DNA from: Planctomycetota bacterium
Lineage (GTDB): Bacteria > Planctomycetota > UBA1135 > UBA2386
Length of the DNA stretch: 64,000 bases
Reading direction: 5' to 3'
Assembly: GCA_016713175.1 (NCBI GenBank)
Contig: JADJPQ010000012.1
Coordinates: 248,001-312,000 of the forward strand
Shown one piece after another: positions 40,962 to 49,422 of this stretch. The notes beneath the pieces were generated by a model. It worked only from the letters and a program-made list of their open reading frames with translations. It was not told the DNA's origin and made no database searches. The position numbers and the translations under genes are program-made. Numbering within the stretch: the first letter of the stretch is position 1; the number at the start of each line of letters is the position of its first letter.

Positions 40962-43598
40962 CTATTTGGCTCGTCTTGCCGTCAACGCACTCCTCACGCT
41001 CTCCAACTCCTCCTGCAGTGCTCCCCGCTTCGTGTCATCGCTTCGCTCCAGAAGCTCAAGCAGTACCATGATGAGATTGTCAGAGGCCGTCCGCCAATAC
41101 ACTTCTAGTAGTTCAAGACCCTGAGTACCTTGCCGTGCGCTACGAAACGCGTTGGCAGCTTGCGTCAACAGCTCGTTCGATACTCCCTCCTCTACGCGCG
41201 CCGCCTGGTAAACGAGGGCCATGCCAAGATTGATCTGCATCCGAACCCACTCCTCAGGCGTCTTCTCAGCGGAGTGCACCGAGAGCCCCGACCGAAAGGC
41301 ATCCACGGCCTGAGTAAGCAGCTCCAGGGCACTCGGCGCGGCTGACAGCACGGCACGCTGCGTCGCGGCCTCTCCAAGCCCACCTTGCGCACGCCCCCAT
41401 TTCACTCGATTGTGTTCCGGGTCCAGAACCTGCAAGGCCTCTTCGAATGCATCTATCGACTCCCGCAAAAGCGCCGCAGTTCTCTCCCCTTTGATGCGCT
41501 TACCCCACTCATATAGTGCGTACCCATACTCAATACGCGCGCTCGCCAGTTCCTTGTCTGACAGATCTGGTGCTTCTTGCGCAAATAGTCTCCTAAACTC
41601 GACTACCGACTCCTCCAAAGGCGTTGCGCCCGCTAGCGCGGGCGCTCGAGCACCTTGATACATCAGCACGGTCGCCAATTGTCTCTGCGTGCGCACCCAA
41701 TCGTATGGCAGTGCATCCTGCGCAAACACCTGCAGTGCCGACCTAAACTCGGTCGCCGCTGCGGATAGCCGCTCCACGCTCGCATCACCGGTTGCTCTCA
41801 CTCCTTGGTCCTTCAGAACTGCCCCAAGGTTGACTCTTGTGGCAGCCCACTCCTGAGGTAGCGCCTCGCGCGTCCGGACTCGCAAGGAGGCCTGGAAAAG
41901 CGAACCGGCCTCTGCGAGCAACCTTTCGCCTTCGGCCCCAGCAGTCACGCTACCAAGTCGGTTCAGTGCAACGCCGAGGTCATTCTGAATCCACGCAATC
42001 TCGGATGGCTGGCCGTACTGCAACCCCTCCTGCAGGCTGGTCCGCAGCGTCTCAATTGCTTCCTGTATCAAGGGCAAGAACGTCTCCACCTCCTTTTTAG
42101 CATACGCCAGATCCTGCAGCACAATACCGATATTGTCACGGACCACCCATGGTCTGGGCCGCCGCGACCTCACGCATAGTTCAAGCGTACGGCGAAAGGA
42201 CGCGAGCGCCTTCTCAAAAACTGCTTCCTGCCCCGGCGGCTCGACCCTATCGCCATATGCACGCAACGCTGCGCCGTGATTGTTGTGCAGCGCGGCAGAA
42301 GTCGCCGTTCGACCCATGCCGTGCAAGGCCATGGCACGCTCGATAACATCAATACCCTCCTCCAGTGCTCGCGTCGCATCCGCGCCGGTAGCGCACAGGC
42401 CATGCTCGCTCAACGTAGCACCGAGGCCGTTCAACGCTGTAACAAGGTGTTCCGTAGATGCTAGTCGCTCAAAGAGCGCCACTGCCTTCCGATAGGCTCC
42501 TATCGCCGCCCCCCGACGCTCCGCAACAGATGGGCCCTCGGAGACGTTTGCCCAACCTGCGAAAGCACGCCCTAGGTCTAGCTGGACTAGCCCTACAGCA
42601 ACCGGTGAATCCTCGAATGTGACAACAGCCTCCGCGAGACGGAATGCGACAACGGCTTCTCCGAACAGGCGGTTCGCGGCAAGGGCGCGGCCCTGCAAGA
42701 CTCTAGCCTCCCTTTCCGCGACGCTCGCCGTGGCAACGGCTGCCTCTGCGCTAAGGCGCCGCACACGAGCCGCATCGCCCGCCTGACATGCTAGGTCAGT
42801 CGCTACGGCGAACTGCTGCTCAGCAAATGCCGCCAGAGCCTTGTCCAAGTCCGTGGCGGAGTTCGTTCGAACTGTCGCTATGAACTTTCCGATGCATTCT
42901 ATGGTTTTTTCCGGCGATAGCCCGTCCAGCTCTGCGAGCGTCTGGATGCTTCGGCTAATCAGGTCCTGGGGCGAAGTCTGGAGTCGGGCATCGTCGGCCT
43001 GCTGCTGCATATACGCCACCGTCAATGTCACCACAAGTGCTCGCTGCGCATCGAAGTCCGACTGCAGTCGATGACTCCGCCAAATGGACACGCCGCCCAG
43101 AATCACCGCGACCGCTACCGACGCCAATGCAGTCCGAATGAGGATGCGAGGCGCGGACGAAAAGAAGCGCCACACTAGCAACCAATGTCGGCGAGTGCGG
43201 GCATCCAGTTCCGTGATGCCCCAGAATCGACACGTAAGGACGTCATTGCAGAGTGCCTCCGCACGCTCCCTAGTTGCGGCCGATACCGCGCACGTAACGA
43301 TCAGTACTAGCGTGGTTGGCTGCGACTGCAACGCGAGGATCTTATTTATCTCGAGTTCTGCGTCACGAGGCCCAAAGTTCTTGACGCGCTTGCATTGAAA
43401 AACGACCAGCTCCGCAGCTCTCCGAGCAACTATGTCGCGACCGCCATCGGCGCCCGCCTCTCCGAAGTGCTCGGCATCTGGATAGCCTTCACGCTGAACT
43501 AGTGCGAGACAGAGCCGCTCGAAATCGGCAGGAGAGAGCTTCTCAAAAGGAAGCAGGTGCGCCGTTGAAGTCTCCTGAGGCTTGCGCTTGCTATCCAT
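40962..43598 (-). CDS. Mrr-type nuclease-transmembrane-TPR protein
   Basis: The 878-residue protein starts with a restriction-endonuclease (Mrr/REase_Mrr) domain at residues ~18-130. It has LSPADFERLCLALVQREGY, the acidic core GADGGRDIVARR and the Q-x-K motif VVFQCKR. A single transmembrane helix follows near residue 170 (ALASVAVAVILGGVSIW). About 650 residues of helical TPR-like repeats complete it (for example LAAFAEQQFAVATDLACQAG). No ATPase is present. By analogy with other membrane- or TPR-linked nucleases it may be a defence effector whose nuclease is controlled by the repeats. The pairing is uncommon to my knowledge. It is the first complete gene in the island. Confidence 0.72.
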   Translation of the reverse strand: MDSKRKPQETSTAHLLPFEKLSPADFERLCLALVQREGYPDAEHFGEAGADGGRDIVARRAAELVVFQCKRVKNFGPRDAELEINKILALQSQPTTLVLIVTCAVSAATRERAEALCNDVLTCRFWGITELDARTRRHWLLVWRFFSSAPRILIRTALASVAVAVILGGVSIWRSHRLQSDFDAQRALVVTLTVAYMQQQADDARLQTSPQDLISRSIQTLAELDGLSPEKTIECIGKFIATVRTNSATDLDKALAAFAEQQFAVATDLACQAGDAARVRRLSAEAAVATASVAEREARVLQGRALAANRLFGEAVVAFRLAEAVVTFEDSPVAVGLVQLDLGRAFAGWANVSEGPSVAERRGAAIGAYRKAVALFERLASTEHLVTALNGLGATLSEHGLCATGADATRALEEGIDVIERAMALHGMGRTATSAALHNNHGAALRAYGDRVEPPGQEAVFEKALASFRRTLELCVRSRRPRPWVVRDNIGIVLQDLAYAKKEVETFLPLIQEAIETLRTSLQEGLQYGQPSEIAWIQNDLGVALNRLGSVTAGAEGERLLAEAGSLFQASLRVRTREALPQEWAATRVNLGAVLKDQGVRATGDASVERLSAAATEFRSALQVFAQDALPYDWVRTQRQLATVLMYQGARAPALAGATPLEESVVEFRRLFAQEAPDLSDKELASARIEYGYALYEWGKRIKGERTAALLRESIDAFEEALQVLDPEHNRVKWGRAQGGLGEAATQRAVLSAAPSALELLTQAVDAFRSGLSVHSAEKTPEEWVRMQINLGMALVYQAARVEEGVSNELLTQAANAFRSARQGTQGLELLEVYWRTASDNLIMVLLELLERSDDTKRGALQEELESVRSALTARRAK

Positions 43599-43959
43599 AG
43601 GTGCCGTACGGGGAATGGGCTTCGGCCAGCCGCTCCAAGAGGGTTACCGCGCCAATTACCAGTCCCATGAAACCCTGAAGGTCCGGACTACTGGTTGAGA
43701 GAGCCCATGATAACCCCGATCCTACAGCTCCGTGCCAAGAACGGCAACTTGCACGCGCGATCCGGCGATGAGTTCGTGCATAGCGATGGCTTGCTCGACC
43801 ACCTTCTGCCGTTACCGCCGACAGGCACAGAAGTACCGTTTTGCTCACGCTGGCTGCCAGGTCTGCCTTCACGTTCGCGACGACGTCCGACTTCCCGGTC
43901 TCGACCTTGATCGCGACGGTCTCATCACCCATGGGCCCGGCAGTCTCAGGGGAGTTCAA
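43591..43959 (-). pseudogene. Frameshifted C-terminal fragment of a second HerA-nuclease gene
   Basis: The first ~45 residues read DETVAIKVETGKSDVVANVK and then ADLAASVSKTV. They closely match the C-terminal nuclease core of the ATPase at 44244 (EETVAIEIETGMSDVVANVR). After LLCLSAVT the similarity moves to another frame (KVVEQAIAMHELIAG, then VAVLGTEL and stop, near 43725), so a frameshift has broken it. It is a decayed partial duplicate left beside the intact gene. Confidence 0.6.
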
Positions 43960-44240
43960 TCGGCATCCTTGTGGATTCTCTCGCCTACGTCGTTCCAGAA
44001 ACTCTGGAAGTGCGTCAGGAGGTCATTGATGGTCAGGGCGCTCTTCTGATGGTGGAGTTGCCCGGCGACGTAGTGGAGTTCACAGATGCAGACGATGTGA
44101 ACCTGCTCCCAGAACTGACCCCTCTCCGTACCAGGGCCGAGCCGCTCCAGGACTTCACCAAAAATCGCTTGGTAGAGGTGTTGAAGCCCGTCGGGTTCGT
44201 GAATCTCAACATCATAGCCTGTGGTAAGGTGTACTAGCAT
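43956..44240 (-). CDS. Hypothetical 94-residue protein downstream of the HerA gene
   Basis: It starts three bases after the HerA stop, so it is likely part of the integrase-HerA operon. The sequence is mixed helical and strand with no motif I recognise (LQHLYQAIFGEVLERLG, LLTHFQSFWNDVGERIH). It has no signal or membrane segment. It separates the intact HerA gene from the decayed duplicate. Confidence 0.5.
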   Translation of the reverse strand: MLVHLTTGYDVEIHEPDGLQHLYQAIFGEVLERLGPGTERGQFWEQVHIVCICELHYVAGQLHHQKSALTINDLLTHFQSFWNDVGERIHKDAD

Positions 44241-44243
44241 CGT

Positions 44244-46178
44244 TCACCATGGCAGTTGGGGAGAGACCCGTCCGGGAAGAGCGAGTCGGGCAGCTGCAAG
44301 CTGCACTGTCAGTTTGTGAAGCACTTGCCGATCGGATGCCACAACAATAACCCGCCTAAGGCCAGCAGCCAGATCAGCTCTCACGTTCGCGACGACGTCC
44401 GACATGCCGGTCTCAATCTCGATCGCCACTGTCTCCTCGCCTCTGCGAGCAAGCACATCAACCCGGCCCTTTCCGCTCGGCCGGGGTGCCTCGATCTCGA
44501 CTTGGTAGCCTCGATCCTGGAACACGCGGGCATGGTAGTGCTTCCAGAACTCGTGCAGCAAGGACTCGTGCCGGATCCCAGGCGCCAACCCGAGCAGCTT
44601 CCTCGCGGCCGGTGAGGGTCGGAGCAGCGCGCGACGGGTTCGACCGAGGTTCGCGGTCGCCGTCTCCAAGAAGCCAGCCTCCAGCAGCAGCCGCTTCCAC
44701 CGGTTGCCGCGGTCCACGCTCACGGCCAGCTGGCGATACCTGGCCTTGACGCCGTCGTGGGGATGGTCAACGACATCCTGAAGCAAGCGGAGCGCATCAG
44801 GTGCACGGCCCAGATCCGAGAGCCGAACCTGCCGAACCTCACCAGGAACCACAACAGGAAGCCGAGATCCGCCCGAACCTGGCTTCGACGCCATCAGATC
44901 GCGGAGGCGATCGTCGGTCACCGCTCCCTTCTCAACCTGCATCAGCGGCACCTGGATCAGGAACGGATGATGCCAGCGGTCTTGCAACTTCACGACAGCC
45001 TGGCCTACCGCCAGCGTGCTCAACCCCTCCTTGTCCTCGTCTTCCAGCAGGCAGAGGGCAGCGGCGCGGTTGATGTCCCTCGGGTCCTTCAGGTTCATGC
45101 ACACCGTGGTGAAACAGTTGCCCAAGGCAGCGCTGGAGATCAGGTGGGGATGCTGGTCGACGATGATGCAGGCGATGCCTAGCTCCCGGCACTGGCGCAG
45201 CAGGCGTTCCATGACGGACTCCTGGGCACGGAGACGTTCGCCGTAGAACACGTGGTGCGCTTCCTCGATGACAACCACGAGCCGAAGCTGCTCTCGATCT
45301 GTCGATCCCAGCCGGCTTTGGTAGAGCCACAGCAGCAGCATCGGGATCAGGAAGGCCTTCGCGTTTTCGTTCAGCCCGTTCAACTCAACAACAGAGTTCC
45401 CGTGCAGGAGCTGGTGCACCAGCGACCGTTGATCCTCCTCCCTCGTCGTCAGCAGGTCGCCGAACGTGAGGCTCCGGAGTGCACGAACAGCAGACGCGTG
45501 CCACCCGTGCGCTCGCCCATGGACATCCTGTCCCTCAAGGGCCTTCAGCACGTCCGCGAACGTGGCCGACTCCGTCGCGCGTGCGGCAGACTCGATCGCT
45601 TGCAACAGCAGGCTCTTGGCTCCGTCCCCCAGCGTGTAGGCGCTCCCCAGGATGTCGAGCAGCTGCTGGATGTAGAGATGCCGTTCCATGCCCGGCGGAG
45701 GAATCAGTGGGTTGAACGGGAACGGGTTGATGGACCTGCCAGGCGTGAACACGTGAACCCCACGCTTGAGCCGCGGCAGGAGATGACGGGCTGTCCGCTT
45801 CCAGTCGAGGAACAACAGTGGCACCCTGCGCTCGATCACTTGCTCGAGCAGATGGAACACCAGGTTCGTCTTGCCTGCTCCTGACCGTCCGAAGATCGCG
45901 ACATGCTGCAGCAGCTCTCCAGCCGTCAGCCCGAACGGCCACAGCGCCTTCGTGTAGAGCACGGTGCCGAGGTTGAACATCCCCTTGCTTGCCTGCTCGG
46001 ATGGCGGAGGCAGCAGTAGTCGATCACTCGCACCCAGGAGACGCTGAGCCCGAACACGGATCTGCCGCTCGACCAGCTTCCTCGTTTCGTCCTTGAGCAT
46101 CGGCAGCGCACGGCGCCACGTCGCCACTTCCTCCGGGATCAACGGCTCCAGCTTCCGCAGCAGCTTGTCGACCGTCAC
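44244..46178 (-). CDS. HerA/VirB4-type ATPase fused to a C-terminal PD-(D/E)xK-like domain
   Basis: The 644-residue protein has an N-terminal ATPase with Walker A IFGRSGAGKTNLVFHLL and Walker B LRLVVVIEEAHHVFYGE. It continues with the sensor region CRELGIACIIVDQHPHL and an arginine-containing stretch. A winged-helix-like stretch follows (DALRLLQDVVDHPHDGVKAR). The C-terminal ~110 residues have the nuclease-like core GRVDVLARRGEETVAIEIET. It probably moves or processes DNA. The GTG start overlaps the integrase stop as GTGA, so the two are coupled. This suggests a role in transfer or maintenance of the element. A split homologue is encoded at 61308-63433. Confidence 0.82.
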   Translation of the reverse strand: MTVDKLLRKLEPLIPEEVATWRRALPMLKDETRKLVERQIRVRAQRLLGASDRLLLPPPSEQASKGMFNLGTVLYTKALWPFGLTAGELLQHVAIFGRSGAGKTNLVFHLLEQVIERRVPLLFLDWKRTARHLLPRLKRGVHVFTPGRSINPFPFNPLIPPPGMERHLYIQQLLDILGSAYTLGDGAKSLLLQAIESAARATESATFADVLKALEGQDVHGRAHGWHASAVRALRSLTFGDLLTTREEDQRSLVHQLLHGNSVVELNGLNENAKAFLIPMLLLWLYQSRLGSTDREQLRLVVVIEEAHHVFYGERLRAQESVMERLLRQCRELGIACIIVDQHPHLISSAALGNCFTTVCMNLKDPRDINRAAALCLLEDEDKEGLSTLAVGQAVVKLQDRWHHPFLIQVPLMQVEKGAVTDDRLRDLMASKPGSGGSRLPVVVPGEVRQVRLSDLGRAPDALRLLQDVVDHPHDGVKARYRQLAVSVDRGNRWKRLLLEAGFLETATANLGRTRRALLRPSPAARKLLGLAPGIRHESLLHEFWKHYHARVFQDRGYQVEIEAPRPSGKGRVDVLARRGEETVAIEIETGMSDVVANVRADLAAGLRRVIVVASDRQVLHKLTVQLAAARLALPGRVSPQLPW

Positions 46179-47386
46179 GAGTCGGGACTCTCCGTCGCCT
46201 TCTTCTCATGCGGACCGCGAATCCACTGGTAGCCAGCAGGCGGACTCTGCTCGGCCTCCGGGTCAAGGACTGTCTCCATCGCACGCAAGAGGCGTCGCTT
46301 GAGGTCGTCCTGTTGCGCCTGTCGTCCTCGACTCTCCACCTGGTAGATGCGGGCGGCGTCGAGTTCGTCCACGCCAGCAGCATCGATGTACCGCTTCGGC
46401 ATCTTGCTCGTCATGGTCCAGCCGAAGCGCTTACAGAACTTGAAGTAGGGTAGCTTGTTCGCCCAGTACGTCGCTGACGTGTGACGCATGAGGTGCGGCC
46501 AGACATGCTTGCCGAGCGCCGCCTGACCAAGTTTCGGAACGATCATCTCCACCCGCGTGGCCGTCAGCGGGAACAGCTGCGCTGACAAGTCCCCGGCTTT
46601 CAACGTGCCGTCCGCGTTGATCTCTGGTCGGGCCGGATGTTCCCTCAACCAATACGTCAACCACTTCGTGCTCTCCGGCATCGGCAGGACCACGGTCCTC
46701 GGGAAAGTCTTGGAGTACGGCGCGTGCAGGAAGTAGCACCGGTGTCCCTGATCGATCTCTCTGAACGTCACGTGCCGCAACCGGACGTTGAGGAGTTCGC
46801 CGAGACGGAATCCGCTGTCAAAGAGGACCTGAACGAGTGCCCGCTCCCTCGCCGTCCTCGCACGATCCACCATCTGCTGCACTTCCTGCTCTGTCAACGC
46901 CTGCACCTGTTTCTCCTTCAGACTGACGTCGATCCAATCGACAAGCGGTGGGAATGTCTGGCAGTTCCCCAGCAAGTACTTGTAGTACCGGCGGATGTTC
47001 ATCTTGATGTCGACGACATAGCGCTCGCTCAACGGCGCCCCCTCCCTGAAGTAGCCCTTGCCTGTAACGAAGCGCTTACGAGACTTGATTCTCCCGGCCT
47101 CCAGTGCCTCGATGAACAACTCCATGTCTTGCTGCTCGATCTTGTCCAGATCCTTCTGGGCGAAGGTCACGAGTGTGTCCAGTGAGTTCAGGTAGCTGAC
47201 GCGCCGTGCATACCCAATCTTCGTCTTCGCCCGGCCGCGAGCAGTCTTGCCGAGGCCCGACTCTCGAAGGTATGTTGCCACGAGTTCCTTGTTCCGAGCA
47301 CTCACGTCGGGCCGCTCAAGGAACCGCTGCAGTGCGTTCTGCAAGTAGCGCTCGCTGTTCTTGGTCGTAATGTAGTCGTCTTCCAT
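46175..47386 (-). CDS. Tyrosine recombinase/integrase
   Basis: The 403-residue protein has an N-terminal SAM-like core-binding domain. The catalytic domain contains Arg in LFDSGFRLGELLNVR, Lys/His region LHAPYSKTFPRTVVLP, HxxR in WPHLMRHTSATYW and the nucleophile Tyr in MPKRYIDAAG. All key residues are present, so it should be active. It most likely integrates the island at the tRNA-Gly. The ATG at 47386 follows GGGGGAACC; an ATG 18 bases upstream is the alternative. It is coupled to the HerA gene by GTGA. Confidence 0.88.
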   Translation of the reverse strand: MEDDYITTKNSERYLQNALQRFLERPDVSARNKELVATYLRESGLGKTARGRAKTKIGYARRVSYLNSLDTLVTFAQKDLDKIEQQDMELFIEALEAGRIKSRKRFVTGKGYFREGAPLSERYVVDIKMNIRRYYKYLLGNCQTFPPLVDWIDVSLKEKQVQALTEQEVQQMVDRARTARERALVQVLFDSGFRLGELLNVRLRHVTFREIDQGHRCYFLHAPYSKTFPRTVVLPMPESTKWLTYWLREHPARPEINADGTLKAGDLSAQLFPLTATRVEMIVPKLGQAALGKHVWPHLMRHTSATYWANKLPYFKFCKRFGWTMTSKMPKRYIDAAGVDELDAARIYQVESRGRQAQQDDLKRRLLRAMETVLDPEAEQSPPAGYQWIRGPHEKKATESPDS

Positions 47387-47415
47387 GGTTCCCCCTGAGC
47401 ACATCCAGCTTATGT

Positions 47416-47615
47416 GCTTTGCACTGATGAGCAGCGAAGAAGTCCCGGGTCTGTAGGAAAGTAGAGAAGCGCTCTCACCACGCCCCGCAGTTCCTTGAGA
47501 ACCTCTTGATGCTGCACTTCAGTGCAACGCTGATATGCTCGGCATGGAGAAGGCTCGCTCCTTCTTATGCTTTGTTGTGCTGCACAGGGTACTTCAGTTC
47601 AGTGCAAAGCTGAAG
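47416..47615. repeat. Three copies of a TTCAGTGCAA-type site between integrase and next gene
   Basis: GCTTTGCACTG at 47416-47426 is the reverse complement of CAGTGCAAAGC. TTCAGTGCAACGCTGA lies at 47518-47533 and TTCAGTGCAAAGCTGAAG at 47598-47615. The last copy has perfect arms TTCAG/CTGAA around TGCAAAG. The sites lie in the 259-base divergent region, the first 30 bases upstream of the integrase start. They look like operators for a shared regulator or recombination accessory sites. Confidence 0.55.
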
Positions 47616-47645
47616 AAGCCGTCTTCGCCTCGCACTCTCGAGGTG

Positions 47646-47972
47646 ATGCCCATGCCCCTATCCAACGACGCGTCAGCAGACCAGTACCTGCGGCGCTATC
47701 CCCGAGCCGTCAGCCACATCATCTGCGAGTCGCTCGGCTACGCCACGCCCCAGCTGGCGGCCATGATTCTCAGAGACGCCAAGGCTGGCAGAGAGAACTG
47801 GTGCGAATGGCTCGATGCCTGCTACCGTCGTGACGCGAGACGTGCGCTCCGCGACGCGATACGCCACCGACACAACCACTGTGGCTACATGGCCGACTTC
47901 CGGCAGGCGTACGCGATTGTTCGCCGAGCGATCGACGACGGCCAGCATCCGCTGTTCGCGAGCTGGTTCTAG
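47646..47972 (+). CDS. Hypothetical small protein divergent from integrase
   Basis: The 108-residue protein is mostly helical and basic in the middle (YRRDARRALRDAIRHRHNHC). I recognise no domain. I start it at ATG 47646; ATG 47652 has GAGG at a better distance. An open frame further upstream runs through the repeated operator-like sites and is not supported. Its position opposite the integrase behind iterated sites would suit an excisionase or a regulator, but the sequence does not show one. Confidence 0.45.
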   Translation: MPMPLSNDASADQYLRRYPRAVSHIICESLGYATPQLAAMILRDAKAGRENWCEWLDACYRRDARRALRDAIRHRHNHCGYMADFRQAYAIVRRAIDDGQHPLFASWF

Positions 47973-48043
47973 CATCCGTTCAACGTCCGAGCATGACCGC
48001 CGACAGCGTTCACGGTACACTGCCTTGCGTTGGAGGCTCTTCC

Positions 48044-48457
48044 TTGACCATCGACGACCAGCGAAAGCACCTCGAGTTCATCCAGGCGGTCATCACCAGG
48101 CTGTCGACCAACTCCTTCCTGCTCAAGGGCTGGAGCGTCACGCTCGTGTCGGGCTTGTTCGCCCTGGCTGCCACCGGTGCAAACCCGACCTTCGTCTACA
48201 TCGCGTACTTCCCTGCCTTCGCCTTCTGGGGCTTGGACGGGTACTTCCTCTGGCAGGAGCGGCTCTTTCGGAAGCTGTACGACGAGGTGCGCCAGCGCAG
48301 CCCGGAGGCCATCGACTACGCGATGGTCGTCAGCAAGTTCCGCGGCACGACGACATGGTGGTCGGCCTCCTGGTCCGTGACGCTCCGCCTGTTTCACGGC
48401 ACGATCGTCTTGACGGTGCTTGTGGTGATGGTCATGCTCGTGCTCAGCAGGAAATAG
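48044..48457 (+). CDS. Two-transmembrane protein paired with TIR-like gene
   Basis: The 137-residue protein opens with a conserved-looking amphipathic region (HLEFIQAVITRLSTNSFLLK). Two hydrophobic helices follow near residues 30-70 (GWSVTLVSGLFALAA, FVYIAYFPAFAFWGLDGYFL), then RLFRKLYDEVRQ and a C-terminal helix (GTIVLTVLVVMVMLVL). I know this family as a frequent neighbour of MTH538/ThsB-type TIR genes. A TTG at 48044 with GGAGG seven bases upstream is the best start; an ATG at 47993 lacks a ribosome site. The likely role is a membrane effector or partner of the TIR protein. Confidence 0.68.
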   Translation: MTIDDQRKHLEFIQAVITRLSTNSFLLKGWSVTLVSGLFALAATGANPTFVYIAYFPAFAFWGLDGYFLWQERLFRKLYDEVRQRSPEAIDYAMVVSKFRGTTTWWSASWSVTLRLFHGTIVLTVLVVMVMLVLSRK

Positions 48458-48468
48458 CGGAGACTCCC

Positions 48469-48966
48469 ATGGCACCACGCCTCTTCTTCAGCTTCCACTA
48501 CGTCCCGGACAACTGGCGAGCCTCTCAGGTTCGCAACATCGGCGTCATCGAGGGCAACGCTCCCGTGTCGGACAACGACTGGGAGGCCGTCACGCGCGGC
48601 GGCGACGCAGCGATCCAGCGATGGATCGACGACCAGATGAAGGGCAAGTCGTGCGCCGTCGTGTTGATCGGCGCCGCAACTGCAGGGCGCAAGTGGATCA
48701 ACTATGAGATCAAGAAAGCGTGGGAACTCGGCAAGGGCGTTGTGGGAGTCTACATTCACAAGCTCCTCGATCGCAACGGTCAGTCTTCCGTGAAGGGCAA
48801 CAACCCCTTCCTCGACAACGGTCTGGGCTACGTCGTTCAGGCGAATGACCCCGCCGGCTACGACAGCAGACAGGTCTACGACACGATCAGTACGCAAATC
48901 GCCCGCTGGGTCGATGAGGCAATCGCTATTCGCTCTCGGTACCCGGGGGCGGCCATGCAAGCATGA
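48469..48966 (+). CDS. TIR-like (MTH538/ThsB-type) protein
   Basis: The 165-residue protein has the ThsB-type TIR pattern: RLFFSFHYVPDNWRASQVRN at the N-terminus, KGKSCAVVLIGAATAGRKW, INYEIKKAWELGKGVVGVYI and a terminal helix. In Thoeris systems such proteins sense phage and make an NAD-derived signal. Here the putative partner is the 2TM protein immediately upstream (11-base gap, ribosome site GGAG), not ThsA. An alternative role is stand-alone NADase. Confidence 0.75.
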   Translation: MAPRLFFSFHYVPDNWRASQVRNIGVIEGNAPVSDNDWEAVTRGGDAAIQRWIDDQMKGKSCAVVLIGAATAGRKWINYEIKKAWELGKGVVGVYIHKLLDRNGQSSVKGNNPFLDNGLGYVVQANDPAGYDSRQVYDTISTQIARWVDEAIAIRSRYPGAAMQA

Positions 48967-48997
48967 ATCAGTGACCTGTTCCTCCCACCATACTCCA

Positions 48998-49381
48998 ATG
49001 CCAGCCAGTGTTGTTCTAAGTCACGTCTATGAAGATCTTGGTGCTCGCGACACGCTCCGCGCATGGGCTGTGGCGGGCAAGCTTGGGCCGGGCGTGGTTG
49101 TCACGGGCGAAACGGAGGACGTCCGACAGCAGGGACCCTCTGCGATACGGAGTCAATTGAGTCCCCTTCTCCAGGGTGCATCGGCCGTGATCGTGCTCGT
49201 CGGCAACGCCACACACAATCATGCTTGGGTCGACTACGAAGTGAACCACGCGCGCTCAGGTCGCAAGAAAGTCGTCGCGGTTCGGATTCCGCAGACAACG
49301 GGCGCTCTTCCCAAGTCCCTTTCCGGTATCGACGTGGTTCCGATGGATCCAACTGCCATTCGGCAGGCACTAAGCAATTGA
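48998..49381 (+). CDS. Second, shorter TIR-like protein
   Basis: The 127-residue protein has the same family pattern as the preceding gene, with little identity: SVVLSHVYEDLGARDTLRAW, GASAVIVLVGNATHNHAWVD, YEVNHARSGRKKVVAVRIPQ. It starts 31 bases after the first TIR-like gene, so both could be one operon. It may be a second sensor with different specificity. It converges with the frameshifted TIR gene. Confidence 0.65.
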   Translation: MPASVVLSHVYEDLGARDTLRAWAVAGKLGPGVVVTGETEDVRQQGPSAIRSQLSPLLQGASAVIVLVGNATHNHAWVDYEVNHARSGRKKVVAVRIPQTTGALPKSLSGIDVVPMDPTAIRQALSN

Positions 49382-49422
49382 TGCCCCAGAAGTGCTCGTG
49401 CTCGGCCAAGGTGCATTGGGTG

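Noticed and set aside
47535..47645. Upstream extension of the small gene divergent from the integrase
   Set aside because: It would cover the third repeated operator-like site. It lacks a ribosome site, and its residues do not look like the rest of the protein.
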